From: Prosopocoilus inquinatus
Lineage: Eukaryota; Arthropoda; Insecta; Coleoptera; Lucanidae
Length of the DNA stretch: 64,000 bases
Direction of reading: 5' to 3'
Assembly: GCA_036172665.1 (NCBI GenBank)
Contig: CM069873.1
Coordinates: 37,810,001 to 37,874,000 of the forward strand
The stretch's first letter is position 1. Each line of letters begins with the position of its first letter. Under the pieces are notes generated by a model, which worked only from the letters and a program-made list of their open reading frames with translations, was not told the origin of the DNA and did no database searches. Of the stretch, positions 1-12,186 are shown one piece after another. A program made the position numbers and the translations under genes.

Positions 1-149
1 GTTCCTGTGATGTATATAATCGATCCTTACTCATCTATCATGTTATTTGGCGTTTCGATGGACTCCAGAAACTTTGATGTGAGATACGAAGTTCTCGGAC
101 GCAGCTGAAGCTGGAAATAGTTTTAAATGAAACAACACGTACTAGCGTT
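1..149 (+). repeat. First satellite monomer, used as coordinate reference
   Basis: This monomer defines the numbering (m1-m149). It is not a consensus copy. It has TATATAATCG instead of TATCTAATCG near m12-m21, GGCG at m49-m52, GACTCCAGAAACTTTG in place of GACTCCAGTAACTCTG, and GCAGCTGAAGC instead of GCAGCAGAAGC. The GCAGCTGAAG subtype recurs at the start of other higher-order units, for example near 2330, 6350, 14540, 30020 and 47735, so it is a useful subtype marker. Confidence 0.9.
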
Positions 150-279
150 GTTCCTGTGATATATCTAATCGATCCTTACTTATCTACTATGTTATTTGAC
201 GTTTCGATGGACTCTAGTAACTCTGATGTGAGATACGAAATTTTCGATCGTAGCAGAATCTGGAAATAGTTTTAAATGA

Positions 280-301
280 AACAACACGCATTAGCGTTGT
301 T
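280..301 (+). other. Bulged dyad (potential hairpin) at the monomer junction, representative copy
   Basis: AACAAC at 280-285 is the reverse complement of GTTGTT at 296-301. Inside it GC (288-289) pairs with GC (294-295). This leaves a 2-nt bulge AC (286-287) on one arm and an ATTA loop (290-293). The element spans m131-m149 and m1-m3 of the next monomer, so it recurs at almost every junction. The outer 6-bp arms are nearly invariant, while the inner pair varies: GT/GC in the CGTATTAGCG form and GC/CC in the CATTACCG form. Whether it extrudes or binds a protein is unknown. Confidence 0.6.
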
Positions 302-765
302 CCTGTGATGTATCTAATCGATCCTTACTCATCTATCATGTTATTTGACGTTTGGATGGACTCCAGTAACTCTGATGTGAGATACAAAGTTCTCGGACGC
401 AGCAGAATCTGGAAATAGTTTTAAATGAAACAACACGCATTAGCGTTGTTCCTGTGATGTATCTAATCGATCCTTACTCATCCATCATGTTATTTGACGT
501 TTGGATGGACTCCAGTAACTCTGATGTGAGATACAAAGTTTACGGACGCAGCAGAAGCTGGAAATAGTTTTAAACGAAACAACACGCATTACCGTTGTTC
601 CTGTGATGTATCTAATCGATCCTTACTCATCTATCATGTTATTTGACGTTTGGATGGACTCCAGTAACTCTGATGTGAGGTACAAAGTTTTCGGACGCAG
701 CAGAAGCTGGAAATAGTTTTAAATGAAACAACACGCATTAGCGTTGTTCCTGTGATGTATCTAAT

Positions 766-771
766 GGATCC
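766..771 (+). repeat. GGATCC monomer subtype (first of 16)
   Basis: Most monomers have CTAATCGATCC (an ATCGAT site). In a subset the C becomes G, giving CTAATGGATCC. I located 16: 766, 2999, 3892, 4636, 6572, 9552, 10595, 14761, 16843, 30238, 32320, 43491, 44534, 47954, 50036 and 55845. The subtype is absent from 16.85-30.2 kb and from 32.3-43.5 kb, so the expanded 18- to 22-mer units did not come from monomers of this type. Confidence 0.88.
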
Positions 772-1092
772 TTACTCATCTATCATGTTATTTGACGTTT
801 CGATGGACTCTAGTAACTCTGATGTGAGATACGAAGTTTTTGGACGCAGCAGGAGCTGGAAATAGTTTTAAACGAAACAACACGCATTAGCGTTGTTCCC
901 GTGATGTATCTAATCGATCCTTACTCATCTATCATGTTATTTGACGTTTCGATGGACACCAGTAACTCTAATGTGAGATACGAAATTTTCGGACGCAGCA
1001 GGAGCTGGAAATAGTTTTAAACGAAACAACACGCATTAGCGTTGTTCCTGTGATTTATCTAATCGATCCTTACTCATCTATCATGTTATTTG

Positions 1093-2235
1093 GCGTTTCG
1101 ATGGACTCCAGTAACTCTGATGTGAGATACAAAGTTTTCGGACGCAGCAGAAGCTGGAAATAGTTTTGAACGAAACAACACGTATTAGCGTTGTTCCTGT
1201 GATGTATCTAATCGATCCTTACTTAGCTACTATGTTATTTGACGTTTCGATGGACTCCAATAACTCTGATGTGAGATACAAAGTATTCGGACGCAGCAGA
1301 AGCTGGAAATAGTTTTTAACGAAACAACACGCATTAGCGTTGTTCCTGTGATGTATCTAATCGATCCTTACTCATCTATCATGTTATTTGGCGTTTCGAT
1401 GGACTCCAGTAACTCTGATGTGAGATACAAAGTTTTCGGACGCAGCAGAAGCTGGAAATAGTTTTGAACGAAACAACACGTATTAGCGTTGTTCCTGTGA
1501 TGTATCTAATCGATCCTTACTTAGCTACTATGTTATTTGACGTTTCGATGGACTCCAATAACTCTGATGTGAGATACAAAGTTTTCGGACGCAGCAGAAG
1601 CTGGAAATAGTTTTAAACGAAACAACACGCATTAGCGTTGTTCCTGTGATGTATCTAATCGATCCTTACTCATCTATCATTATATTTGACGTTTGGATGG
1701 ACTACAGTATCTCTGATGTGAGATATATAGTTTACGGACGCAGCAGAAGCTGGAAATAGTTTTAAACGAAACAACACGCATTACCGTTGTTCCTGTGATG
1801 TATCTAATCGATCCTTACTCATCTATCATGTTATTTGACGTTTGAATGGACTCCAGTAACTCTGATGTGAGATACAAAGTTCTCGGACGCAGCAGAAGCT
1901 GGAAATACTTTTAAACGAAACAACACGCATTAGCGTTGTTCCTGTGATGTATCTAATCGATCCTTACTCATCTGTCATTATATTTGACGTTTGGATGGAC
2001 TACAGTAACTCTGATGTGAGATACAAAGTTTACGGACGCAGCAGAAGCTGGAAATAGTTTTAATCGAAACAACACGCATTAGCGTTGTTCCTGTGATGTA
2101 TCTAATCGATCCTTACTCATCTATCATGTTATTTGGCGTCTGGATGGACTCCAGTAACTCTGATGTGAGATACAAAGTTTTCGGACGCAGCAGAAGCTGG
2201 AAATAGTTTTAAACGAAACAACACGCATTAGCGTT
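1093..2235 (+). repeat. Spacer monomers of the 15-mer, with a 2-monomer duplication
   Basis: About 1060-1310 repeats at 1358-1608 (298 bases, two monomers): a GGCGTTTCG monomer followed by a TTAGCTACTATG monomer with GACTCCAATAAC. From about 1340 to 2220 the monomer order matches 8190-9060, including the TCATTATATTTGACG, GTTTGAATGG/ATACTTTTAAACG, TTTTAATCG and GGCGTCT forms. The second TCATTATATTTGACG monomer reads CTGTCATTATATT near 1972. There is nothing but satellite here. Confidence 0.75.
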
Positions 2236-3325
2236 GTTCCTGTGATGTATCTAATCGATCCTTACTCATCTATCATGTTATTTGGCGTTTCGATGGACTC
2301 CAGAAACTTTGATGTGATACGAAGTTCTCGGACGCAGCTGAAGCTGGAAATAGTTTTAAATGAAACAACACGTACTAGCGTTGTTCCTGTGATATATCTA
2401 ATCGATCCTTACTTATCTACTATGTTATTTGACGTTTCGATGGACTCTAGTAACTCTGATGTGAGATACGAAATTTTCGATCGTAGCAGAATCTGGAAAT
2501 AGTTTTAAATGAAACAACACGCATTAGCGTTGTTCCTGTGATGTATCTAATCGATCCTTACTCATCTATCATGTTATTTGACGTTTGGATGGACTCCAGT
2601 AACTCTGATGTGAGATACAAAGTTCTCGGACGCAGCAGAATCTGGAAATAGTTTTAAATGAAACAACACGCATTAGCGTTGTTCCTGTGATGTATCTAAT
2701 CGATCCTTACTCATCCATCATGTTATTTGACGTTTGGATGGACTCCAGTAACTCTGATGTGAGATACAAAGTTTACGGACGCAGCAGAAGCTGGAAATAG
2801 TTTTAAACGAAACAACACGCATTACCGTTGTTCCTGTCATGTATCTAATCGATCCTTACTCATCTATCATGTTATTTGACGTTTGGATGGACTCCAGTAA
2901 CTCTGATGTGAGGTACAAAGTTTTCGGACGCAGCAGAAGCTGGAAATAGTTTTAAATGAAACAACACGCATTAGCGTTGTTCCTGTGATGTATCTAATGG
3001 ATCCTTACTCATCTATCATGTTATTTGACGTTTCGATGGACTCTAGTAACTCTGATGTGAGATACGAAGTTTTTGGACGCAGCAGGAGCTGGAAATAGTT
3101 TTAAACGAAACAACACGCATTAGCGTTGTTCCCGTGATGTATCTAATCGATCCTTACTCATCTATCATGTTATTTGACGTTTCGATGGACACCAGTAACT
3201 CTAATGTGAGATACGAAATTTTCGGACGCAGCAGGAGCTGGAAATAGTTTTAAACGAAACAACACGCATTAGCGTTGTTCCTGTGATTTATCTAATCGAT
3301 CCTTACTCATCTATCATGTTATTTG
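2236..3325 (+). repeat. Higher-order segment, copy b of a 15-monomer repeat
   Basis: Near-identical counterpart of 1-1092. Differences seen are CTAATCG in place of ATAATCG at the start, a 2-nt deletion giving GATGTGATACG near 2311, and CCTGTCATG in place of CCTGTGATG near 2836. The 2-nt deletion shifts the local reading frame and creates an 86-codon open stretch at 2242-2502, which is a by-product and not a gene. Confidence 0.85.
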
Positions 3326-5780
3326 ACGTTTGAATGGACTCCAGTAACTCTGATGTGAGATACAAAGTTCTCGGACGCAGCAGAAGCTGGAAATAGTTTT
3401 GAACGAAACAACACGTATTAGCGTTGTTCCTGTGATGTATCTAATCGATCCTTACTTATCTACTATGTTATTTGACGTTTCGATGGACTCCAGTAACTCT
3501 GATGTGAGAGCGAAATTTTCGAACGCAGCAGAATCTGGAAATAGTTTTAAATGAAACAACACGCATTAGCGTTGTTCCTGTGATGTATCTAATCGATCCT
3601 TACTCATCTATCATGTTATTTGACGTTTCGATGGACTCTAGTAACTCTGATGTGAGATACGAAGTTTTTGGACGCAGCAGGAGCTGGAAATAGTTTTAAA
3701 CGAAACAACACGTATTAGCGTTGCTCCTGTGATGTATCTGATCGATACTTACTCATCTATCATTATATTTGACGTTTGGATGGACTACAGTAACTCTGAT
3801 GTGAGATACATAGTTTACGGACGCAGCAGAAGCTGGAAATAGTTTTAAACGAAACAACACGCATTACCGTTGTTCCTGTGATGTATCTAATGGATCCTTA
3901 CCATCTATCATGTTATTTGACGTTTCGATGGACTCTAGTAACTCTGATGTGAGATACGAAGTTTTTGGACGCAGCAGGAGCTGGAAAGAGTTTTAAACGA
4001 AACAACACGTATTAGCGTTGTTCCAGTGATGTATCTAATCGATCCTTACTCATCTATCATGTTATTTGACGTTTGGATGGACTCCAGTTCCTCTGATGTG
4101 AGATAAAAAGTTCTCGGACGCAGCAGAAGCTGGAAATAGTTTTAAACGAAACAACACGCATTAGCGTTGTTCCTGTGATGTATCTAATCGATCCTTACTC
4201 ATCTATCATGTTATTTGGCGTTTCGATGGACTCCAGTAACTCTGATGTGAGATACGAAGTTTTTGGACGCAGCAGGAGCTGGAAATAGTTTTAAACGAAA
4301 CAACACGCATTAGCGTTTTTCCTGTGATGTATCTAATCGATCCTTATTTATCTATCATGTTATTTGACGTTTCGATGGACTCTAGTAACTCTGATGTAAG
4401 ATACGAAGTTTTTGGGCGCAGCAGGAGCTGGAAATAGTTTTAAACGAAGCAACACGTATTAGCGTTGTTCCTGTGATGTATCTAATAGATCCTTATTTAT
4501 CTATCATGTTATTTGACGTTTCGATGGACTCTAGTAACTCTGATGTGAGATACGAAGTTTTTGGACGCAGCAGAAGCTGGAAATAGTTTTAAATGAAACA
4601 ACACGCATTAGCGTTGTTCCTGTGATGTATCTAATGGATCCTTACCATCTATCATGTTATTTGACGTTTCGATGGACTCTAGTAACTCTGATGTGAGATA
4701 CGAAGTTTTTGGACGCAGCAGGAGCTGGAAATAGTTTTAAACGAAACAACACGTATTAGCGTTGTTCCAGTGATGTATCTAATCGATCCTTACTCATCTA
4801 TCATGTTATTTGACGTTTGGATGGACTCCAGTAACTCTGATGTGAGATACAATGTTCTCGGACGCAGCAGATGCTGGAAATAGTTTTGAACGAAACAACA
4901 CGTATTAGCGTTGTTCCTGTGATGTATCTAATCGATCCTTACTCATCTATCATGTTATTTGACGTTTGGATGGACTCCAGCAACTCTGATGTGAGATACA
5001 AAGTTTTCGGACGCAGCAGAAGCTGGAAATAGTTTTAAACGAAACAACACGCATTACCGTTGTTCCTGTGATGTATCTAATCGATCCTTACTCATCTATC
5101 ATGTTATTTGGCGTCTCGATGGACTCCAGTAACTCTGATGTGAGATACAAAGGTTTCGGACGCAGCAGAAGCTGGAAATAGTTTTAAACGAAACAACACG
5201 CATTAGCGTTGTTCCTGTGATGTATCTAATCGATCCTTACTCATCTATCATGTTATTTGACGTTTCGATGGACTCTAGTAACTCTGATGTGAGATATGAA
5301 GTTTTTGGACGCAGCAGGAGCTGGAAATAGTTTTAAACGAAACAACACGTATTAGCGTTGTTAATGTGATGTATCTAATCGATCCTTATTTATCTATCAT
5401 GTTATTTGACGTTTCGATGCACTCTAGTAATTCTGATGTGAGATACGCAGTTTTTGGACGCAGGAGGAGCTGGAAATAGTTTTAAACGAAACAACACGTA
5501 TTAGTGTTGTTCCTGTGATGTATCTAATCGATCCTTATTTATTTATCATGTTATTTGACGTATCGATGGACTCTAGTAACTCTGATGTGAGATACGAAGT
5601 TTTTGGGGGCAGCAGGAGCTGGAAATAGTTTTAAACGAAGCAACACGTATTAGCGTTGTTCCTGTGATGTATCTAATAGATCCTTACTTAGCTACTATGT
5701 TATTTGACGTTTCGATGGACTCCAGTAACTCTAATGTGAGATACGAAATTTTCGGACGCAGCAGAAGCTGGAAATAGTTT
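3326..5780 (+). repeat. Mixed older satellite domain with short-deletion monomers
   Basis: The monomers here are more heterogeneous. Two 148-bp monomers carry CCTTACCATC instead of CCTTACTCATC (near 3899 and 4643), each with a GGATCC site (3892, 4636). GATGTGAGAGCG near 3506 is another short form. From about 4150 to 5700 the order of rare variants (GCGTTTTTCC, CCTTATTTATC, TCGATGCACTC, GACGTATCG) matches 10110-12150 and 43900-45800. The offset from this copy to 10.1 kb rises from 5959 to 6406, that is, by three whole monomers. Confidence 0.75.
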
Positions 5781-6689
5781 TAAACGAAACAACACGCATT
5801 AGCGTTGTTCCTGTGATGTATCTAATCGATCCTTACTCATCTATCATGATATTTGACGTTTGAATGGACTCCAGTAACTCTGATGTGAGATACAAAGTTC
5901 TCGGACGCAGCAGAAGCTGGAAATACTTTTAAACGAAACAACACGCATTAGCGTTGTTCCTGTGATGTATCTAATCGATCCTTACTCATCTATCATTATA
6001 TTTGACGTTTGGATGGACTACAGTAACTCTGATATGAGATACAAAGTTTACGGACGCAGCAGAAGTTGGAAATAGTTTTAATCGAAACAACACGCATTAG
6101 CGTTGTTCCTGTGATGTATCTAATCGATCCTTACTCATCTATCATGTTATTTGGCGTCTCGATGGACTCCAGTAACTCTGATGTGAGATACAAAGTTTTC
6201 GGACGCAGCAGAAGCTGGAAATAGTTTTAAACGAAACAACACGCATTAGCGTTGTTCCTGTGATGTATCTAATCGATCCTTACTCATCTATCATGTTATT
6301 TGGCGTTTCGATGGACTCCAGAAACTTTGATGTGAGATACGAAGTTCTCGGACGCAGCTGAAGCTGGAAATAGTTTTAAATGAAACAACACGTACTAGCG
6401 TTGTTCCTGTGATATATCTAATCGATCCTTACTCATCTATCATGTTATTTGACGTTTGGATGGACTCCAGTAACTCTGATGTGAGGTACAAAGTTTTCGG
6501 ACGCAGCAGAAGCTGGAAATAGTTTTAAATGAAACAACACGCATTAGCGTTGTTCCTGTGATGTATCTAATGGATCCTTACTCATCTATCATGTTATTTG
6601 ACGTTTCGATGGACTCTAGTAACTCTGATGTGAGATACGAAGTTTTTGGACGCAGCAGGAGCTGGAAATAGTTTTAACCGAAACAACAC
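5781..6689 (+). repeat. Satellite segment homologous to 13970-14890
   Basis: The order of subtypes matches the segment beginning near 13970: CATGATATTTGACG with GTTTGAATGG, ATACTTTTAAACG, TCATTATATTTGACG, TTTTAATCG, GGCGTCTCG, the GCAGCTGAAG monomer, the GAGGTACAAAG monomer and the GGATCC monomer (6572). The CATGATATTT marker lies at 5845 here and 14036 there. The two are clearly related but carry several substitutions, so this duplication is older than the 9 kb one. Confidence 0.7.
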
Positions 6690-9600
6690 GTATTAGCGTT
6701 GTTCCTGTGATGTATCTACTCGATCCTTACTCATCTATCATGTTATTTGACGTTTGGATGGACTCCAGTAACTCTGATGTGAGATACAATGTTCTCGGAC
6801 GCAGCAGAAGCTGGAAATAGTTTTGAACGAAACAACACGTATTAGCGTTGTTCCTGTGATGTATCTAATCGATCCTTACTCATCTATCATGTTATTTGAC
6901 GTTTGGATGGACTCCAGTAACTCTGGTGTGAGATACAAAGTATTCGGACGCAGCAGAAGCTGGAAATAGTTTTAAACGAAACAACACGCATTAGCGTTGT
7001 TCCTGTGATGTATCTAATCGATCCTTACTAATCTATCATGTTATTTGGCGTTTCGATGGACTCCAGTAACTCTGATGTGAGATACAAAGTTTTCGGACGC
7101 AGCAGAAGCTGGAAATAGTTTTGAACGAAACAACACGTATTAGCGTTGTTCCTGTGATGTATCTAATCGATCCTTACTCATCTATCATGTTATTTGGCGT
7201 TTCGATGGACTCCAGTAACTCTGATGTGAGATACAAAGTTCTCGGACGCAGCTGAAGCTAGAAATAGTTTTGAACGAAACAACACGTATTAGCGTTGTTC
7301 CTGTGATGTATCTAATCGATCCTTACTTATCTACTATGTTATTTGAAGTTTCGATGGACTCCAGTAACTCTGATGTGAGATAGGAAATTTTCGAACGCAG
7401 CAGAATCTGGAAATAGTTTTAAATGAAACAACACGTATTAGCGTTGTTCCTGTGATGTATCTAATCGATCCTTACTTATCTATCATGTTATCTGACGTTT
7501 CGATGGACTCCAGTAACTCTGATGTGAGATACGAAATTTTCGAACGCAGCAGAATCTGGAAATAGTTTTAAAAGAAACAACACGCATTAGCGTTGTTCCT
7601 GTGATGTATCTAATCGATCCTTACTCATCTATCATGTTATTTGACGTTTCGATGGACTCTAGTAACTCTGATGTGAGATACGAAGTTTTTGGACGCAGCA
7701 GGAGCTGGAAATAGTTTTAAACGAAACAACACGTATTAGCGTTGTTCCTGTGATGTTTCTATTCGCTCCTTACTTAGCTACTATGTTATTTGACGTTTCG
7801 ATGGACTCTAGTAACTCTAATGTGAGATACGAAATTTTCGGACGCAGCAGAAGCTGGAAATAGTTTTAAACGAAACAACACGTATTAGCGTTGTTCCTGT
7901 GATGTATCTAATCGATCCTTACTCATCTATCATGTTATTTGACGTTTGGATGGACTCCAGTAACTCTGATGTGAGATACGAAATTTTCGAACGCAGCAGA
8001 ATCTGGAAATAGTTTTAAATGAAACAACACGTATTAGCGTTGTTCCTGTGATGTATCTAATCGATCCTTACTTATCTATCATGTTATCTGACGTTTGGAT
8101 GGACTCCAGTAACTCTGATGTGAGATACAATGTTTTCGGACGCAGCAGAAGCTGGAGATAGTTTTAAACGAAACAACACGCATTAGCGTTGTTCCTGTGA
8201 TGTATCTAATCGATCCTTACTCATCTATCATGTTATTTGGCGTTTCGATGGACTCCAGTAACTCTGATGTGAGATACAAAGTTTTCGGACGCAGCAGAAG
8301 CTGGAAATAGTTTTGAACGAAACAACACGTATTAGCGTTGTTCCTGTGATGTATCTAATCGATCCTTACTTAGCTACTATGTTATTTGACGTTTCGATGG
8401 ACTCCAATAACTCTGATGTGAGATACAAAGTTTTCGGACGCAGCAGAAGCTGGAAATAGTTTTAAACGAAACAACACGCATTAGCGTTGTTCCTGTGATG
8501 TATCTAATCGATCCTTACTCATCTATCATTATATTTGACGTTTGGATGGACTACAGTAACTCTGATGTGAGATACAAAGTTTACGGACGCAGCAGAAGCT
8601 GGAAATAGTTTTAAACGAAACAACACGCATTACCGTTGTTCCTGTGATGTATCTAATCGATCCTTACTCATCTATCATGTTATTTGACGTTTGAATGGAC
8701 TCCAGTAACTCTGATGTGAGATACAAAGTTCTCGGACGCAGCAGAAGCTGGAAATACTTTTAAACGAAACAACACGCATTAGCGTTGTTCCTGTGATGTA
8801 TCTAATCGATCCTTACTCATCTATCATTATATTTGACGTTTGGATGGACTACAGTAACTCTGATGTGAGATACAAAGTTTACGGACGCAGCAGAAGCTGG
8901 AAATAGTTTTAATCGAAACAACACGCATTAGCGTTGTTCCTGTGATGTATCTAATCGATCCTTACTCATTTATCATGTTATTTGGCGTCTCGATGGACTC
9001 CAGTAACTCTGATGTGAGATACAAAGTTTTCGGTCGCAGCAGAAGCTGGAAATAGATTTAAACGAAACAACACGCATTAGCGTTGTTCCTGTGATGTATC
9101 TAATCGATCCTTACTCATCTATCATGTTATTTGACGTTTGGATGGACTCCAGTAACTCTGATGTGAGATACAATGTTTTCGGACGCAGCAGAAGCTGGAA
9201 ATAGTTTTAAACGAAACAACACGCATTACCGTTGTTCCTGTGATGTATCTAATCGATCCTTACTCATCTATCATGTTATTTGACGTTTGGATGGACTCCA
9301 GTAACTCTGATGTGAGATACAATGTTTTCGGACGCAGCAGAAGCTGGAAATAGTTTTAAACGAAACAACACGCATTACCGTTGTTCCTGTGATGTATCTA
9401 ATCGATCCTTACTCATCTATCATGTTATTTGACGTTTGGATGGACTCCAGTAACTCTGATGTGAGGTACAAAGTTTTCGGACGCAGCAGAGGCTGGAAAT
9501 AGTTTTAAATGAAACAACACGCATTAGCGTTGTTCCTGTGATGTATCTAATGGATCCTTACTCATCTATCATGTTATTTGACGTTTCGATGGACTCTAGT

Positions 9601-12186
9601 AACTCTGATGTGAAATACGAAGTTTTTGGACGCAGCAGGAGCTGGAAATAGTTTTAAACGAAACAACACGCATTAGCGTTGTTCCTGTGATGTATATAAT
9701 CGATCCTTACTCATCTATCATGTTATTTGACGTTTCGATGGACACCAGTAACTCTAATGTGAGATACGAAATTTTCGGACGCAGCAGGAGCTGGAAATAG
9801 TTTTAAACGAAACAACACGCATTAGCGTTGTTCCTGTGATTTATCTAATCGATCCTTACTCATCTATCATGTTATTTGACGTTTGAATGGACTCCAGTAA
9901 CTCTGATGTGAGATACAAAGTTCTCGGACGCAGCAGAAGCTGGAAATAGTTTTGAACGAAACAACACGTATTAGCGTTGTTCCTGTGATGTATCTGATCG
10001 ATCCTTACTTATCTACTATGTTATTTGACGTTTCGATGGACTCTAGTAACTCTGATGTGAGATACGAAATTTTCGATCGTAGCAGAATCTGGAAATAGTT
10101 TTAAATGAAACAACACGCATTAGCGTTGTTCCTGTGATGTATCTAATCGATCCTTACTCATCTATCATGTTATTTGGTGTTTCGATGGACTCCAGTAACT
10201 CTGATGCGAGATACGAAGTTTTTGGACGCAGCAGGAACTGGAAATAGTTTTAAACGAAACAACACGCATTAGCGTTTTTCCTGTGATGTATCTAATCGAT
10301 CCTTATTTATCTATCATGTTATTTGACGTTTCGATGGACTCTAGTAGCTCTGATGTAAGATACGAAGTTTTTGGGCGCAGCAGGAGCTGGAAATAGTTTT
10401 AAACGAAGCAACACGTATTAGCGTTTTTCCTGTGATGTATCTAATAGATCCTTATTTATCTATCATGTTATTTGACGTTTCGATGGACTCTAGTAACTCT
10501 GATGTGAGATACGAAGTTTTTGGACGCAGCAGAAGCTGGAAATAGTTTTAAATGAAACAACACGCATTAGCGTTGTTCCTGTGATGTATCTAATGGATCC
10601 TTACCATCTATCATGTTATTTGACGTTTCGATGGACTCTAGTAACTCTGATGTGAGATACGAAGTTCTTGGACGCAGCAGGAGCTGGAAATAGTTTTAAA
10701 CGAAACAACACGTATTAGCGTTGTTCCTGTGATGTATCTAATCGATCCTTACTCATCTATCATTTTATTTGACGTTTGTATGGACTCCAGTAACTCTGAT
10801 GTGAGATACAATGTTCTCGGACGCAGCAGATGCTGGAAATAGTTTTGAACGAAACAACACGTATTAGCGTTGTTCCTGTGATGTATCTAATAGATCCTTA
10901 TTTATCTATCTTGTTATTTGACGTTTCGATGGACTCTAGTAACTCTGATGTGAGATACGAAGTTTTCGGATGCAGCAGAAGCTGGAAATAGTTTTAAACG
11001 AAACAACACGCATTACCGTTGTTCCTGTGATGTATCTAATCGATCCTTACTCATCTATCATGTTATTTGGCGTCTCGATGGACTCCAGTAACTCTGATGT
11101 GAGATACAAGGTTTTCGGACGCAGCAGAAGCTGGAAATAGTTTTAATCGAAACAACACGCATTAGCGTTGTTCCTGTGATGTATCTAATCGATCCTTACT
11201 CATCTATCATGTTATTTGACGTTTGGATGGACTCCAGTAGCTCTGATGTGAGATACAATGTTCTCGGACGCAGCAGATGCTGGAAATAGTTTTGAACGAA
11301 ACAACACGTATTAGCGTTGTTCCTGTGATGTATCTAATCAATCCTTACTCATCTATCATGTTATTTGACGTTTGGATGGACTCCAGTAACTCTGATGTGA
11401 GATACAAAGTTTTCGGACGCAGCAGAAGCTGGAAATAGTTTTAAACGAAACAACACGCATTACCGTTGTTCCTGTGATGTATCTAATCGATCCTTACTCA
11501 TCTATCATGTTATTTGGCGTCTCGATGGACTCCAGTAACTCTGATGTGAGATACAAAGATTTCGGACGCAGCAGAAGCTGGAAATAGTTTTAAACGAAAC
11601 AACACGCATTAGCGTTGTTCCTGTGATGTATCTAATCGATCCTTACTCATCTATCATGTTATTTGACGTTTCGATGGACTCTAGTAACTCTCATGTGAGA
11701 TATGAAGTTTTTGGACGCAGCAGGAGCTGGAAATAGTTTTAAACGAAACAACACGTATTAGCGTTGTTCCTGTGATGTATCTAATCGATCCTTATTTATC
11801 TATCATGTTATTTGACGTTTCGATGCACTCTAGTAACTCTGATGTGAGATACGAAGTTTTTGGACGCAGCATGAGCTGGAAATAGTTTTAAACGAAACAA
11901 CACGTATTAGCGTTGTTCCTGTGATGTATCTAATCGATCCTTATTTATTTATCATGTTATTTGACGTATCGATGGACTCTAGTAACTCTGATGTGAGATA
12001 CGAAGTTTTTGGGCGCAGCAGGAGCTGGAAATAGTTTTAAACGAAGCAACACGTATTAGCGTTGTTCCTGTGATGTATCTAATAGATCCTTACTTAGCTA
12101 CTATGTTATTTGACGTTTCGATGGACTCCAGTAACTCTAATGTGAGATACGAAATTCTCGGACGCAGCAGAAGCTGGAAATAGTTT
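6690..12186 (+). repeat. Satellite domain that matches the first part of the 40.6-52.1 kb block
   Basis: Rare variants align with 40629-45830. CTCTGGTGTG is at 6921 and 40860, GATGTTTCTATTCGCTCC near 7751 and 41839, the GGATCC sites at 9552 and 10595 match 43491 and 44534, and AATAGATCC near 10890 matches 44829. The offset is 33939, briefly 34088 near 7.6-8.1 kb because one monomer is extra in the far copy and another is missing shortly after. From 11820 the offset drops to 33641 because two monomers present here (about 11490-11790) are absent there. Confidence 0.85.

Larger units (their letters stand above)
1..1092 (+). repeat. Higher-order segment, copy a of a 15-monomer repeat
   Basis: This stretch of about 7.3 monomers matches 2236-3325 in the same order. 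The offset is 2235 bases at the start and 2233 after a 2-nt loss (GA of GTGAGATACG) in the second copy. Diagnostic monomers occur in order: the GCAGCTGAAG form, TTCGATCGTAGCAG, two GTTTGGATGG forms, the GAGGTACAAAG form, a GGATCC form (766), a GACACCAG form and a TGATTTATC form. The two copies part at 1093/3326, where TTGGCG meets TTGACG. The GAGGTAC to TGATTTATC run also recurs near 9390-9860 and 43330-43780. Confidence 0.85.

Noticed and set aside
50..70. Possible RNA polymerase III B box in GTTTCGATGGACTCC
   Set aside because: It lacks the core GGTTCGA, and there is no A box at the right distance and no tRNA- or SINE-like body. The T run at m121-m124 is too common in this sequence to count as a terminator.
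2242..2502. Open reading frame of 86 codons, and similar ones of 61-82 codons at 14302, 29779, 39528, 47495, 52669, 54308, 56203, 56501 and 59328
   Set aside because: All are translations of the satellite itself. They appear only where a small deletion or a lost TAG (GGAAATAG) lets a frame cross a monomer boundary. 149 is not a multiple of three, so the frame changes every repeat. No start context or independent protein similarity supports them.
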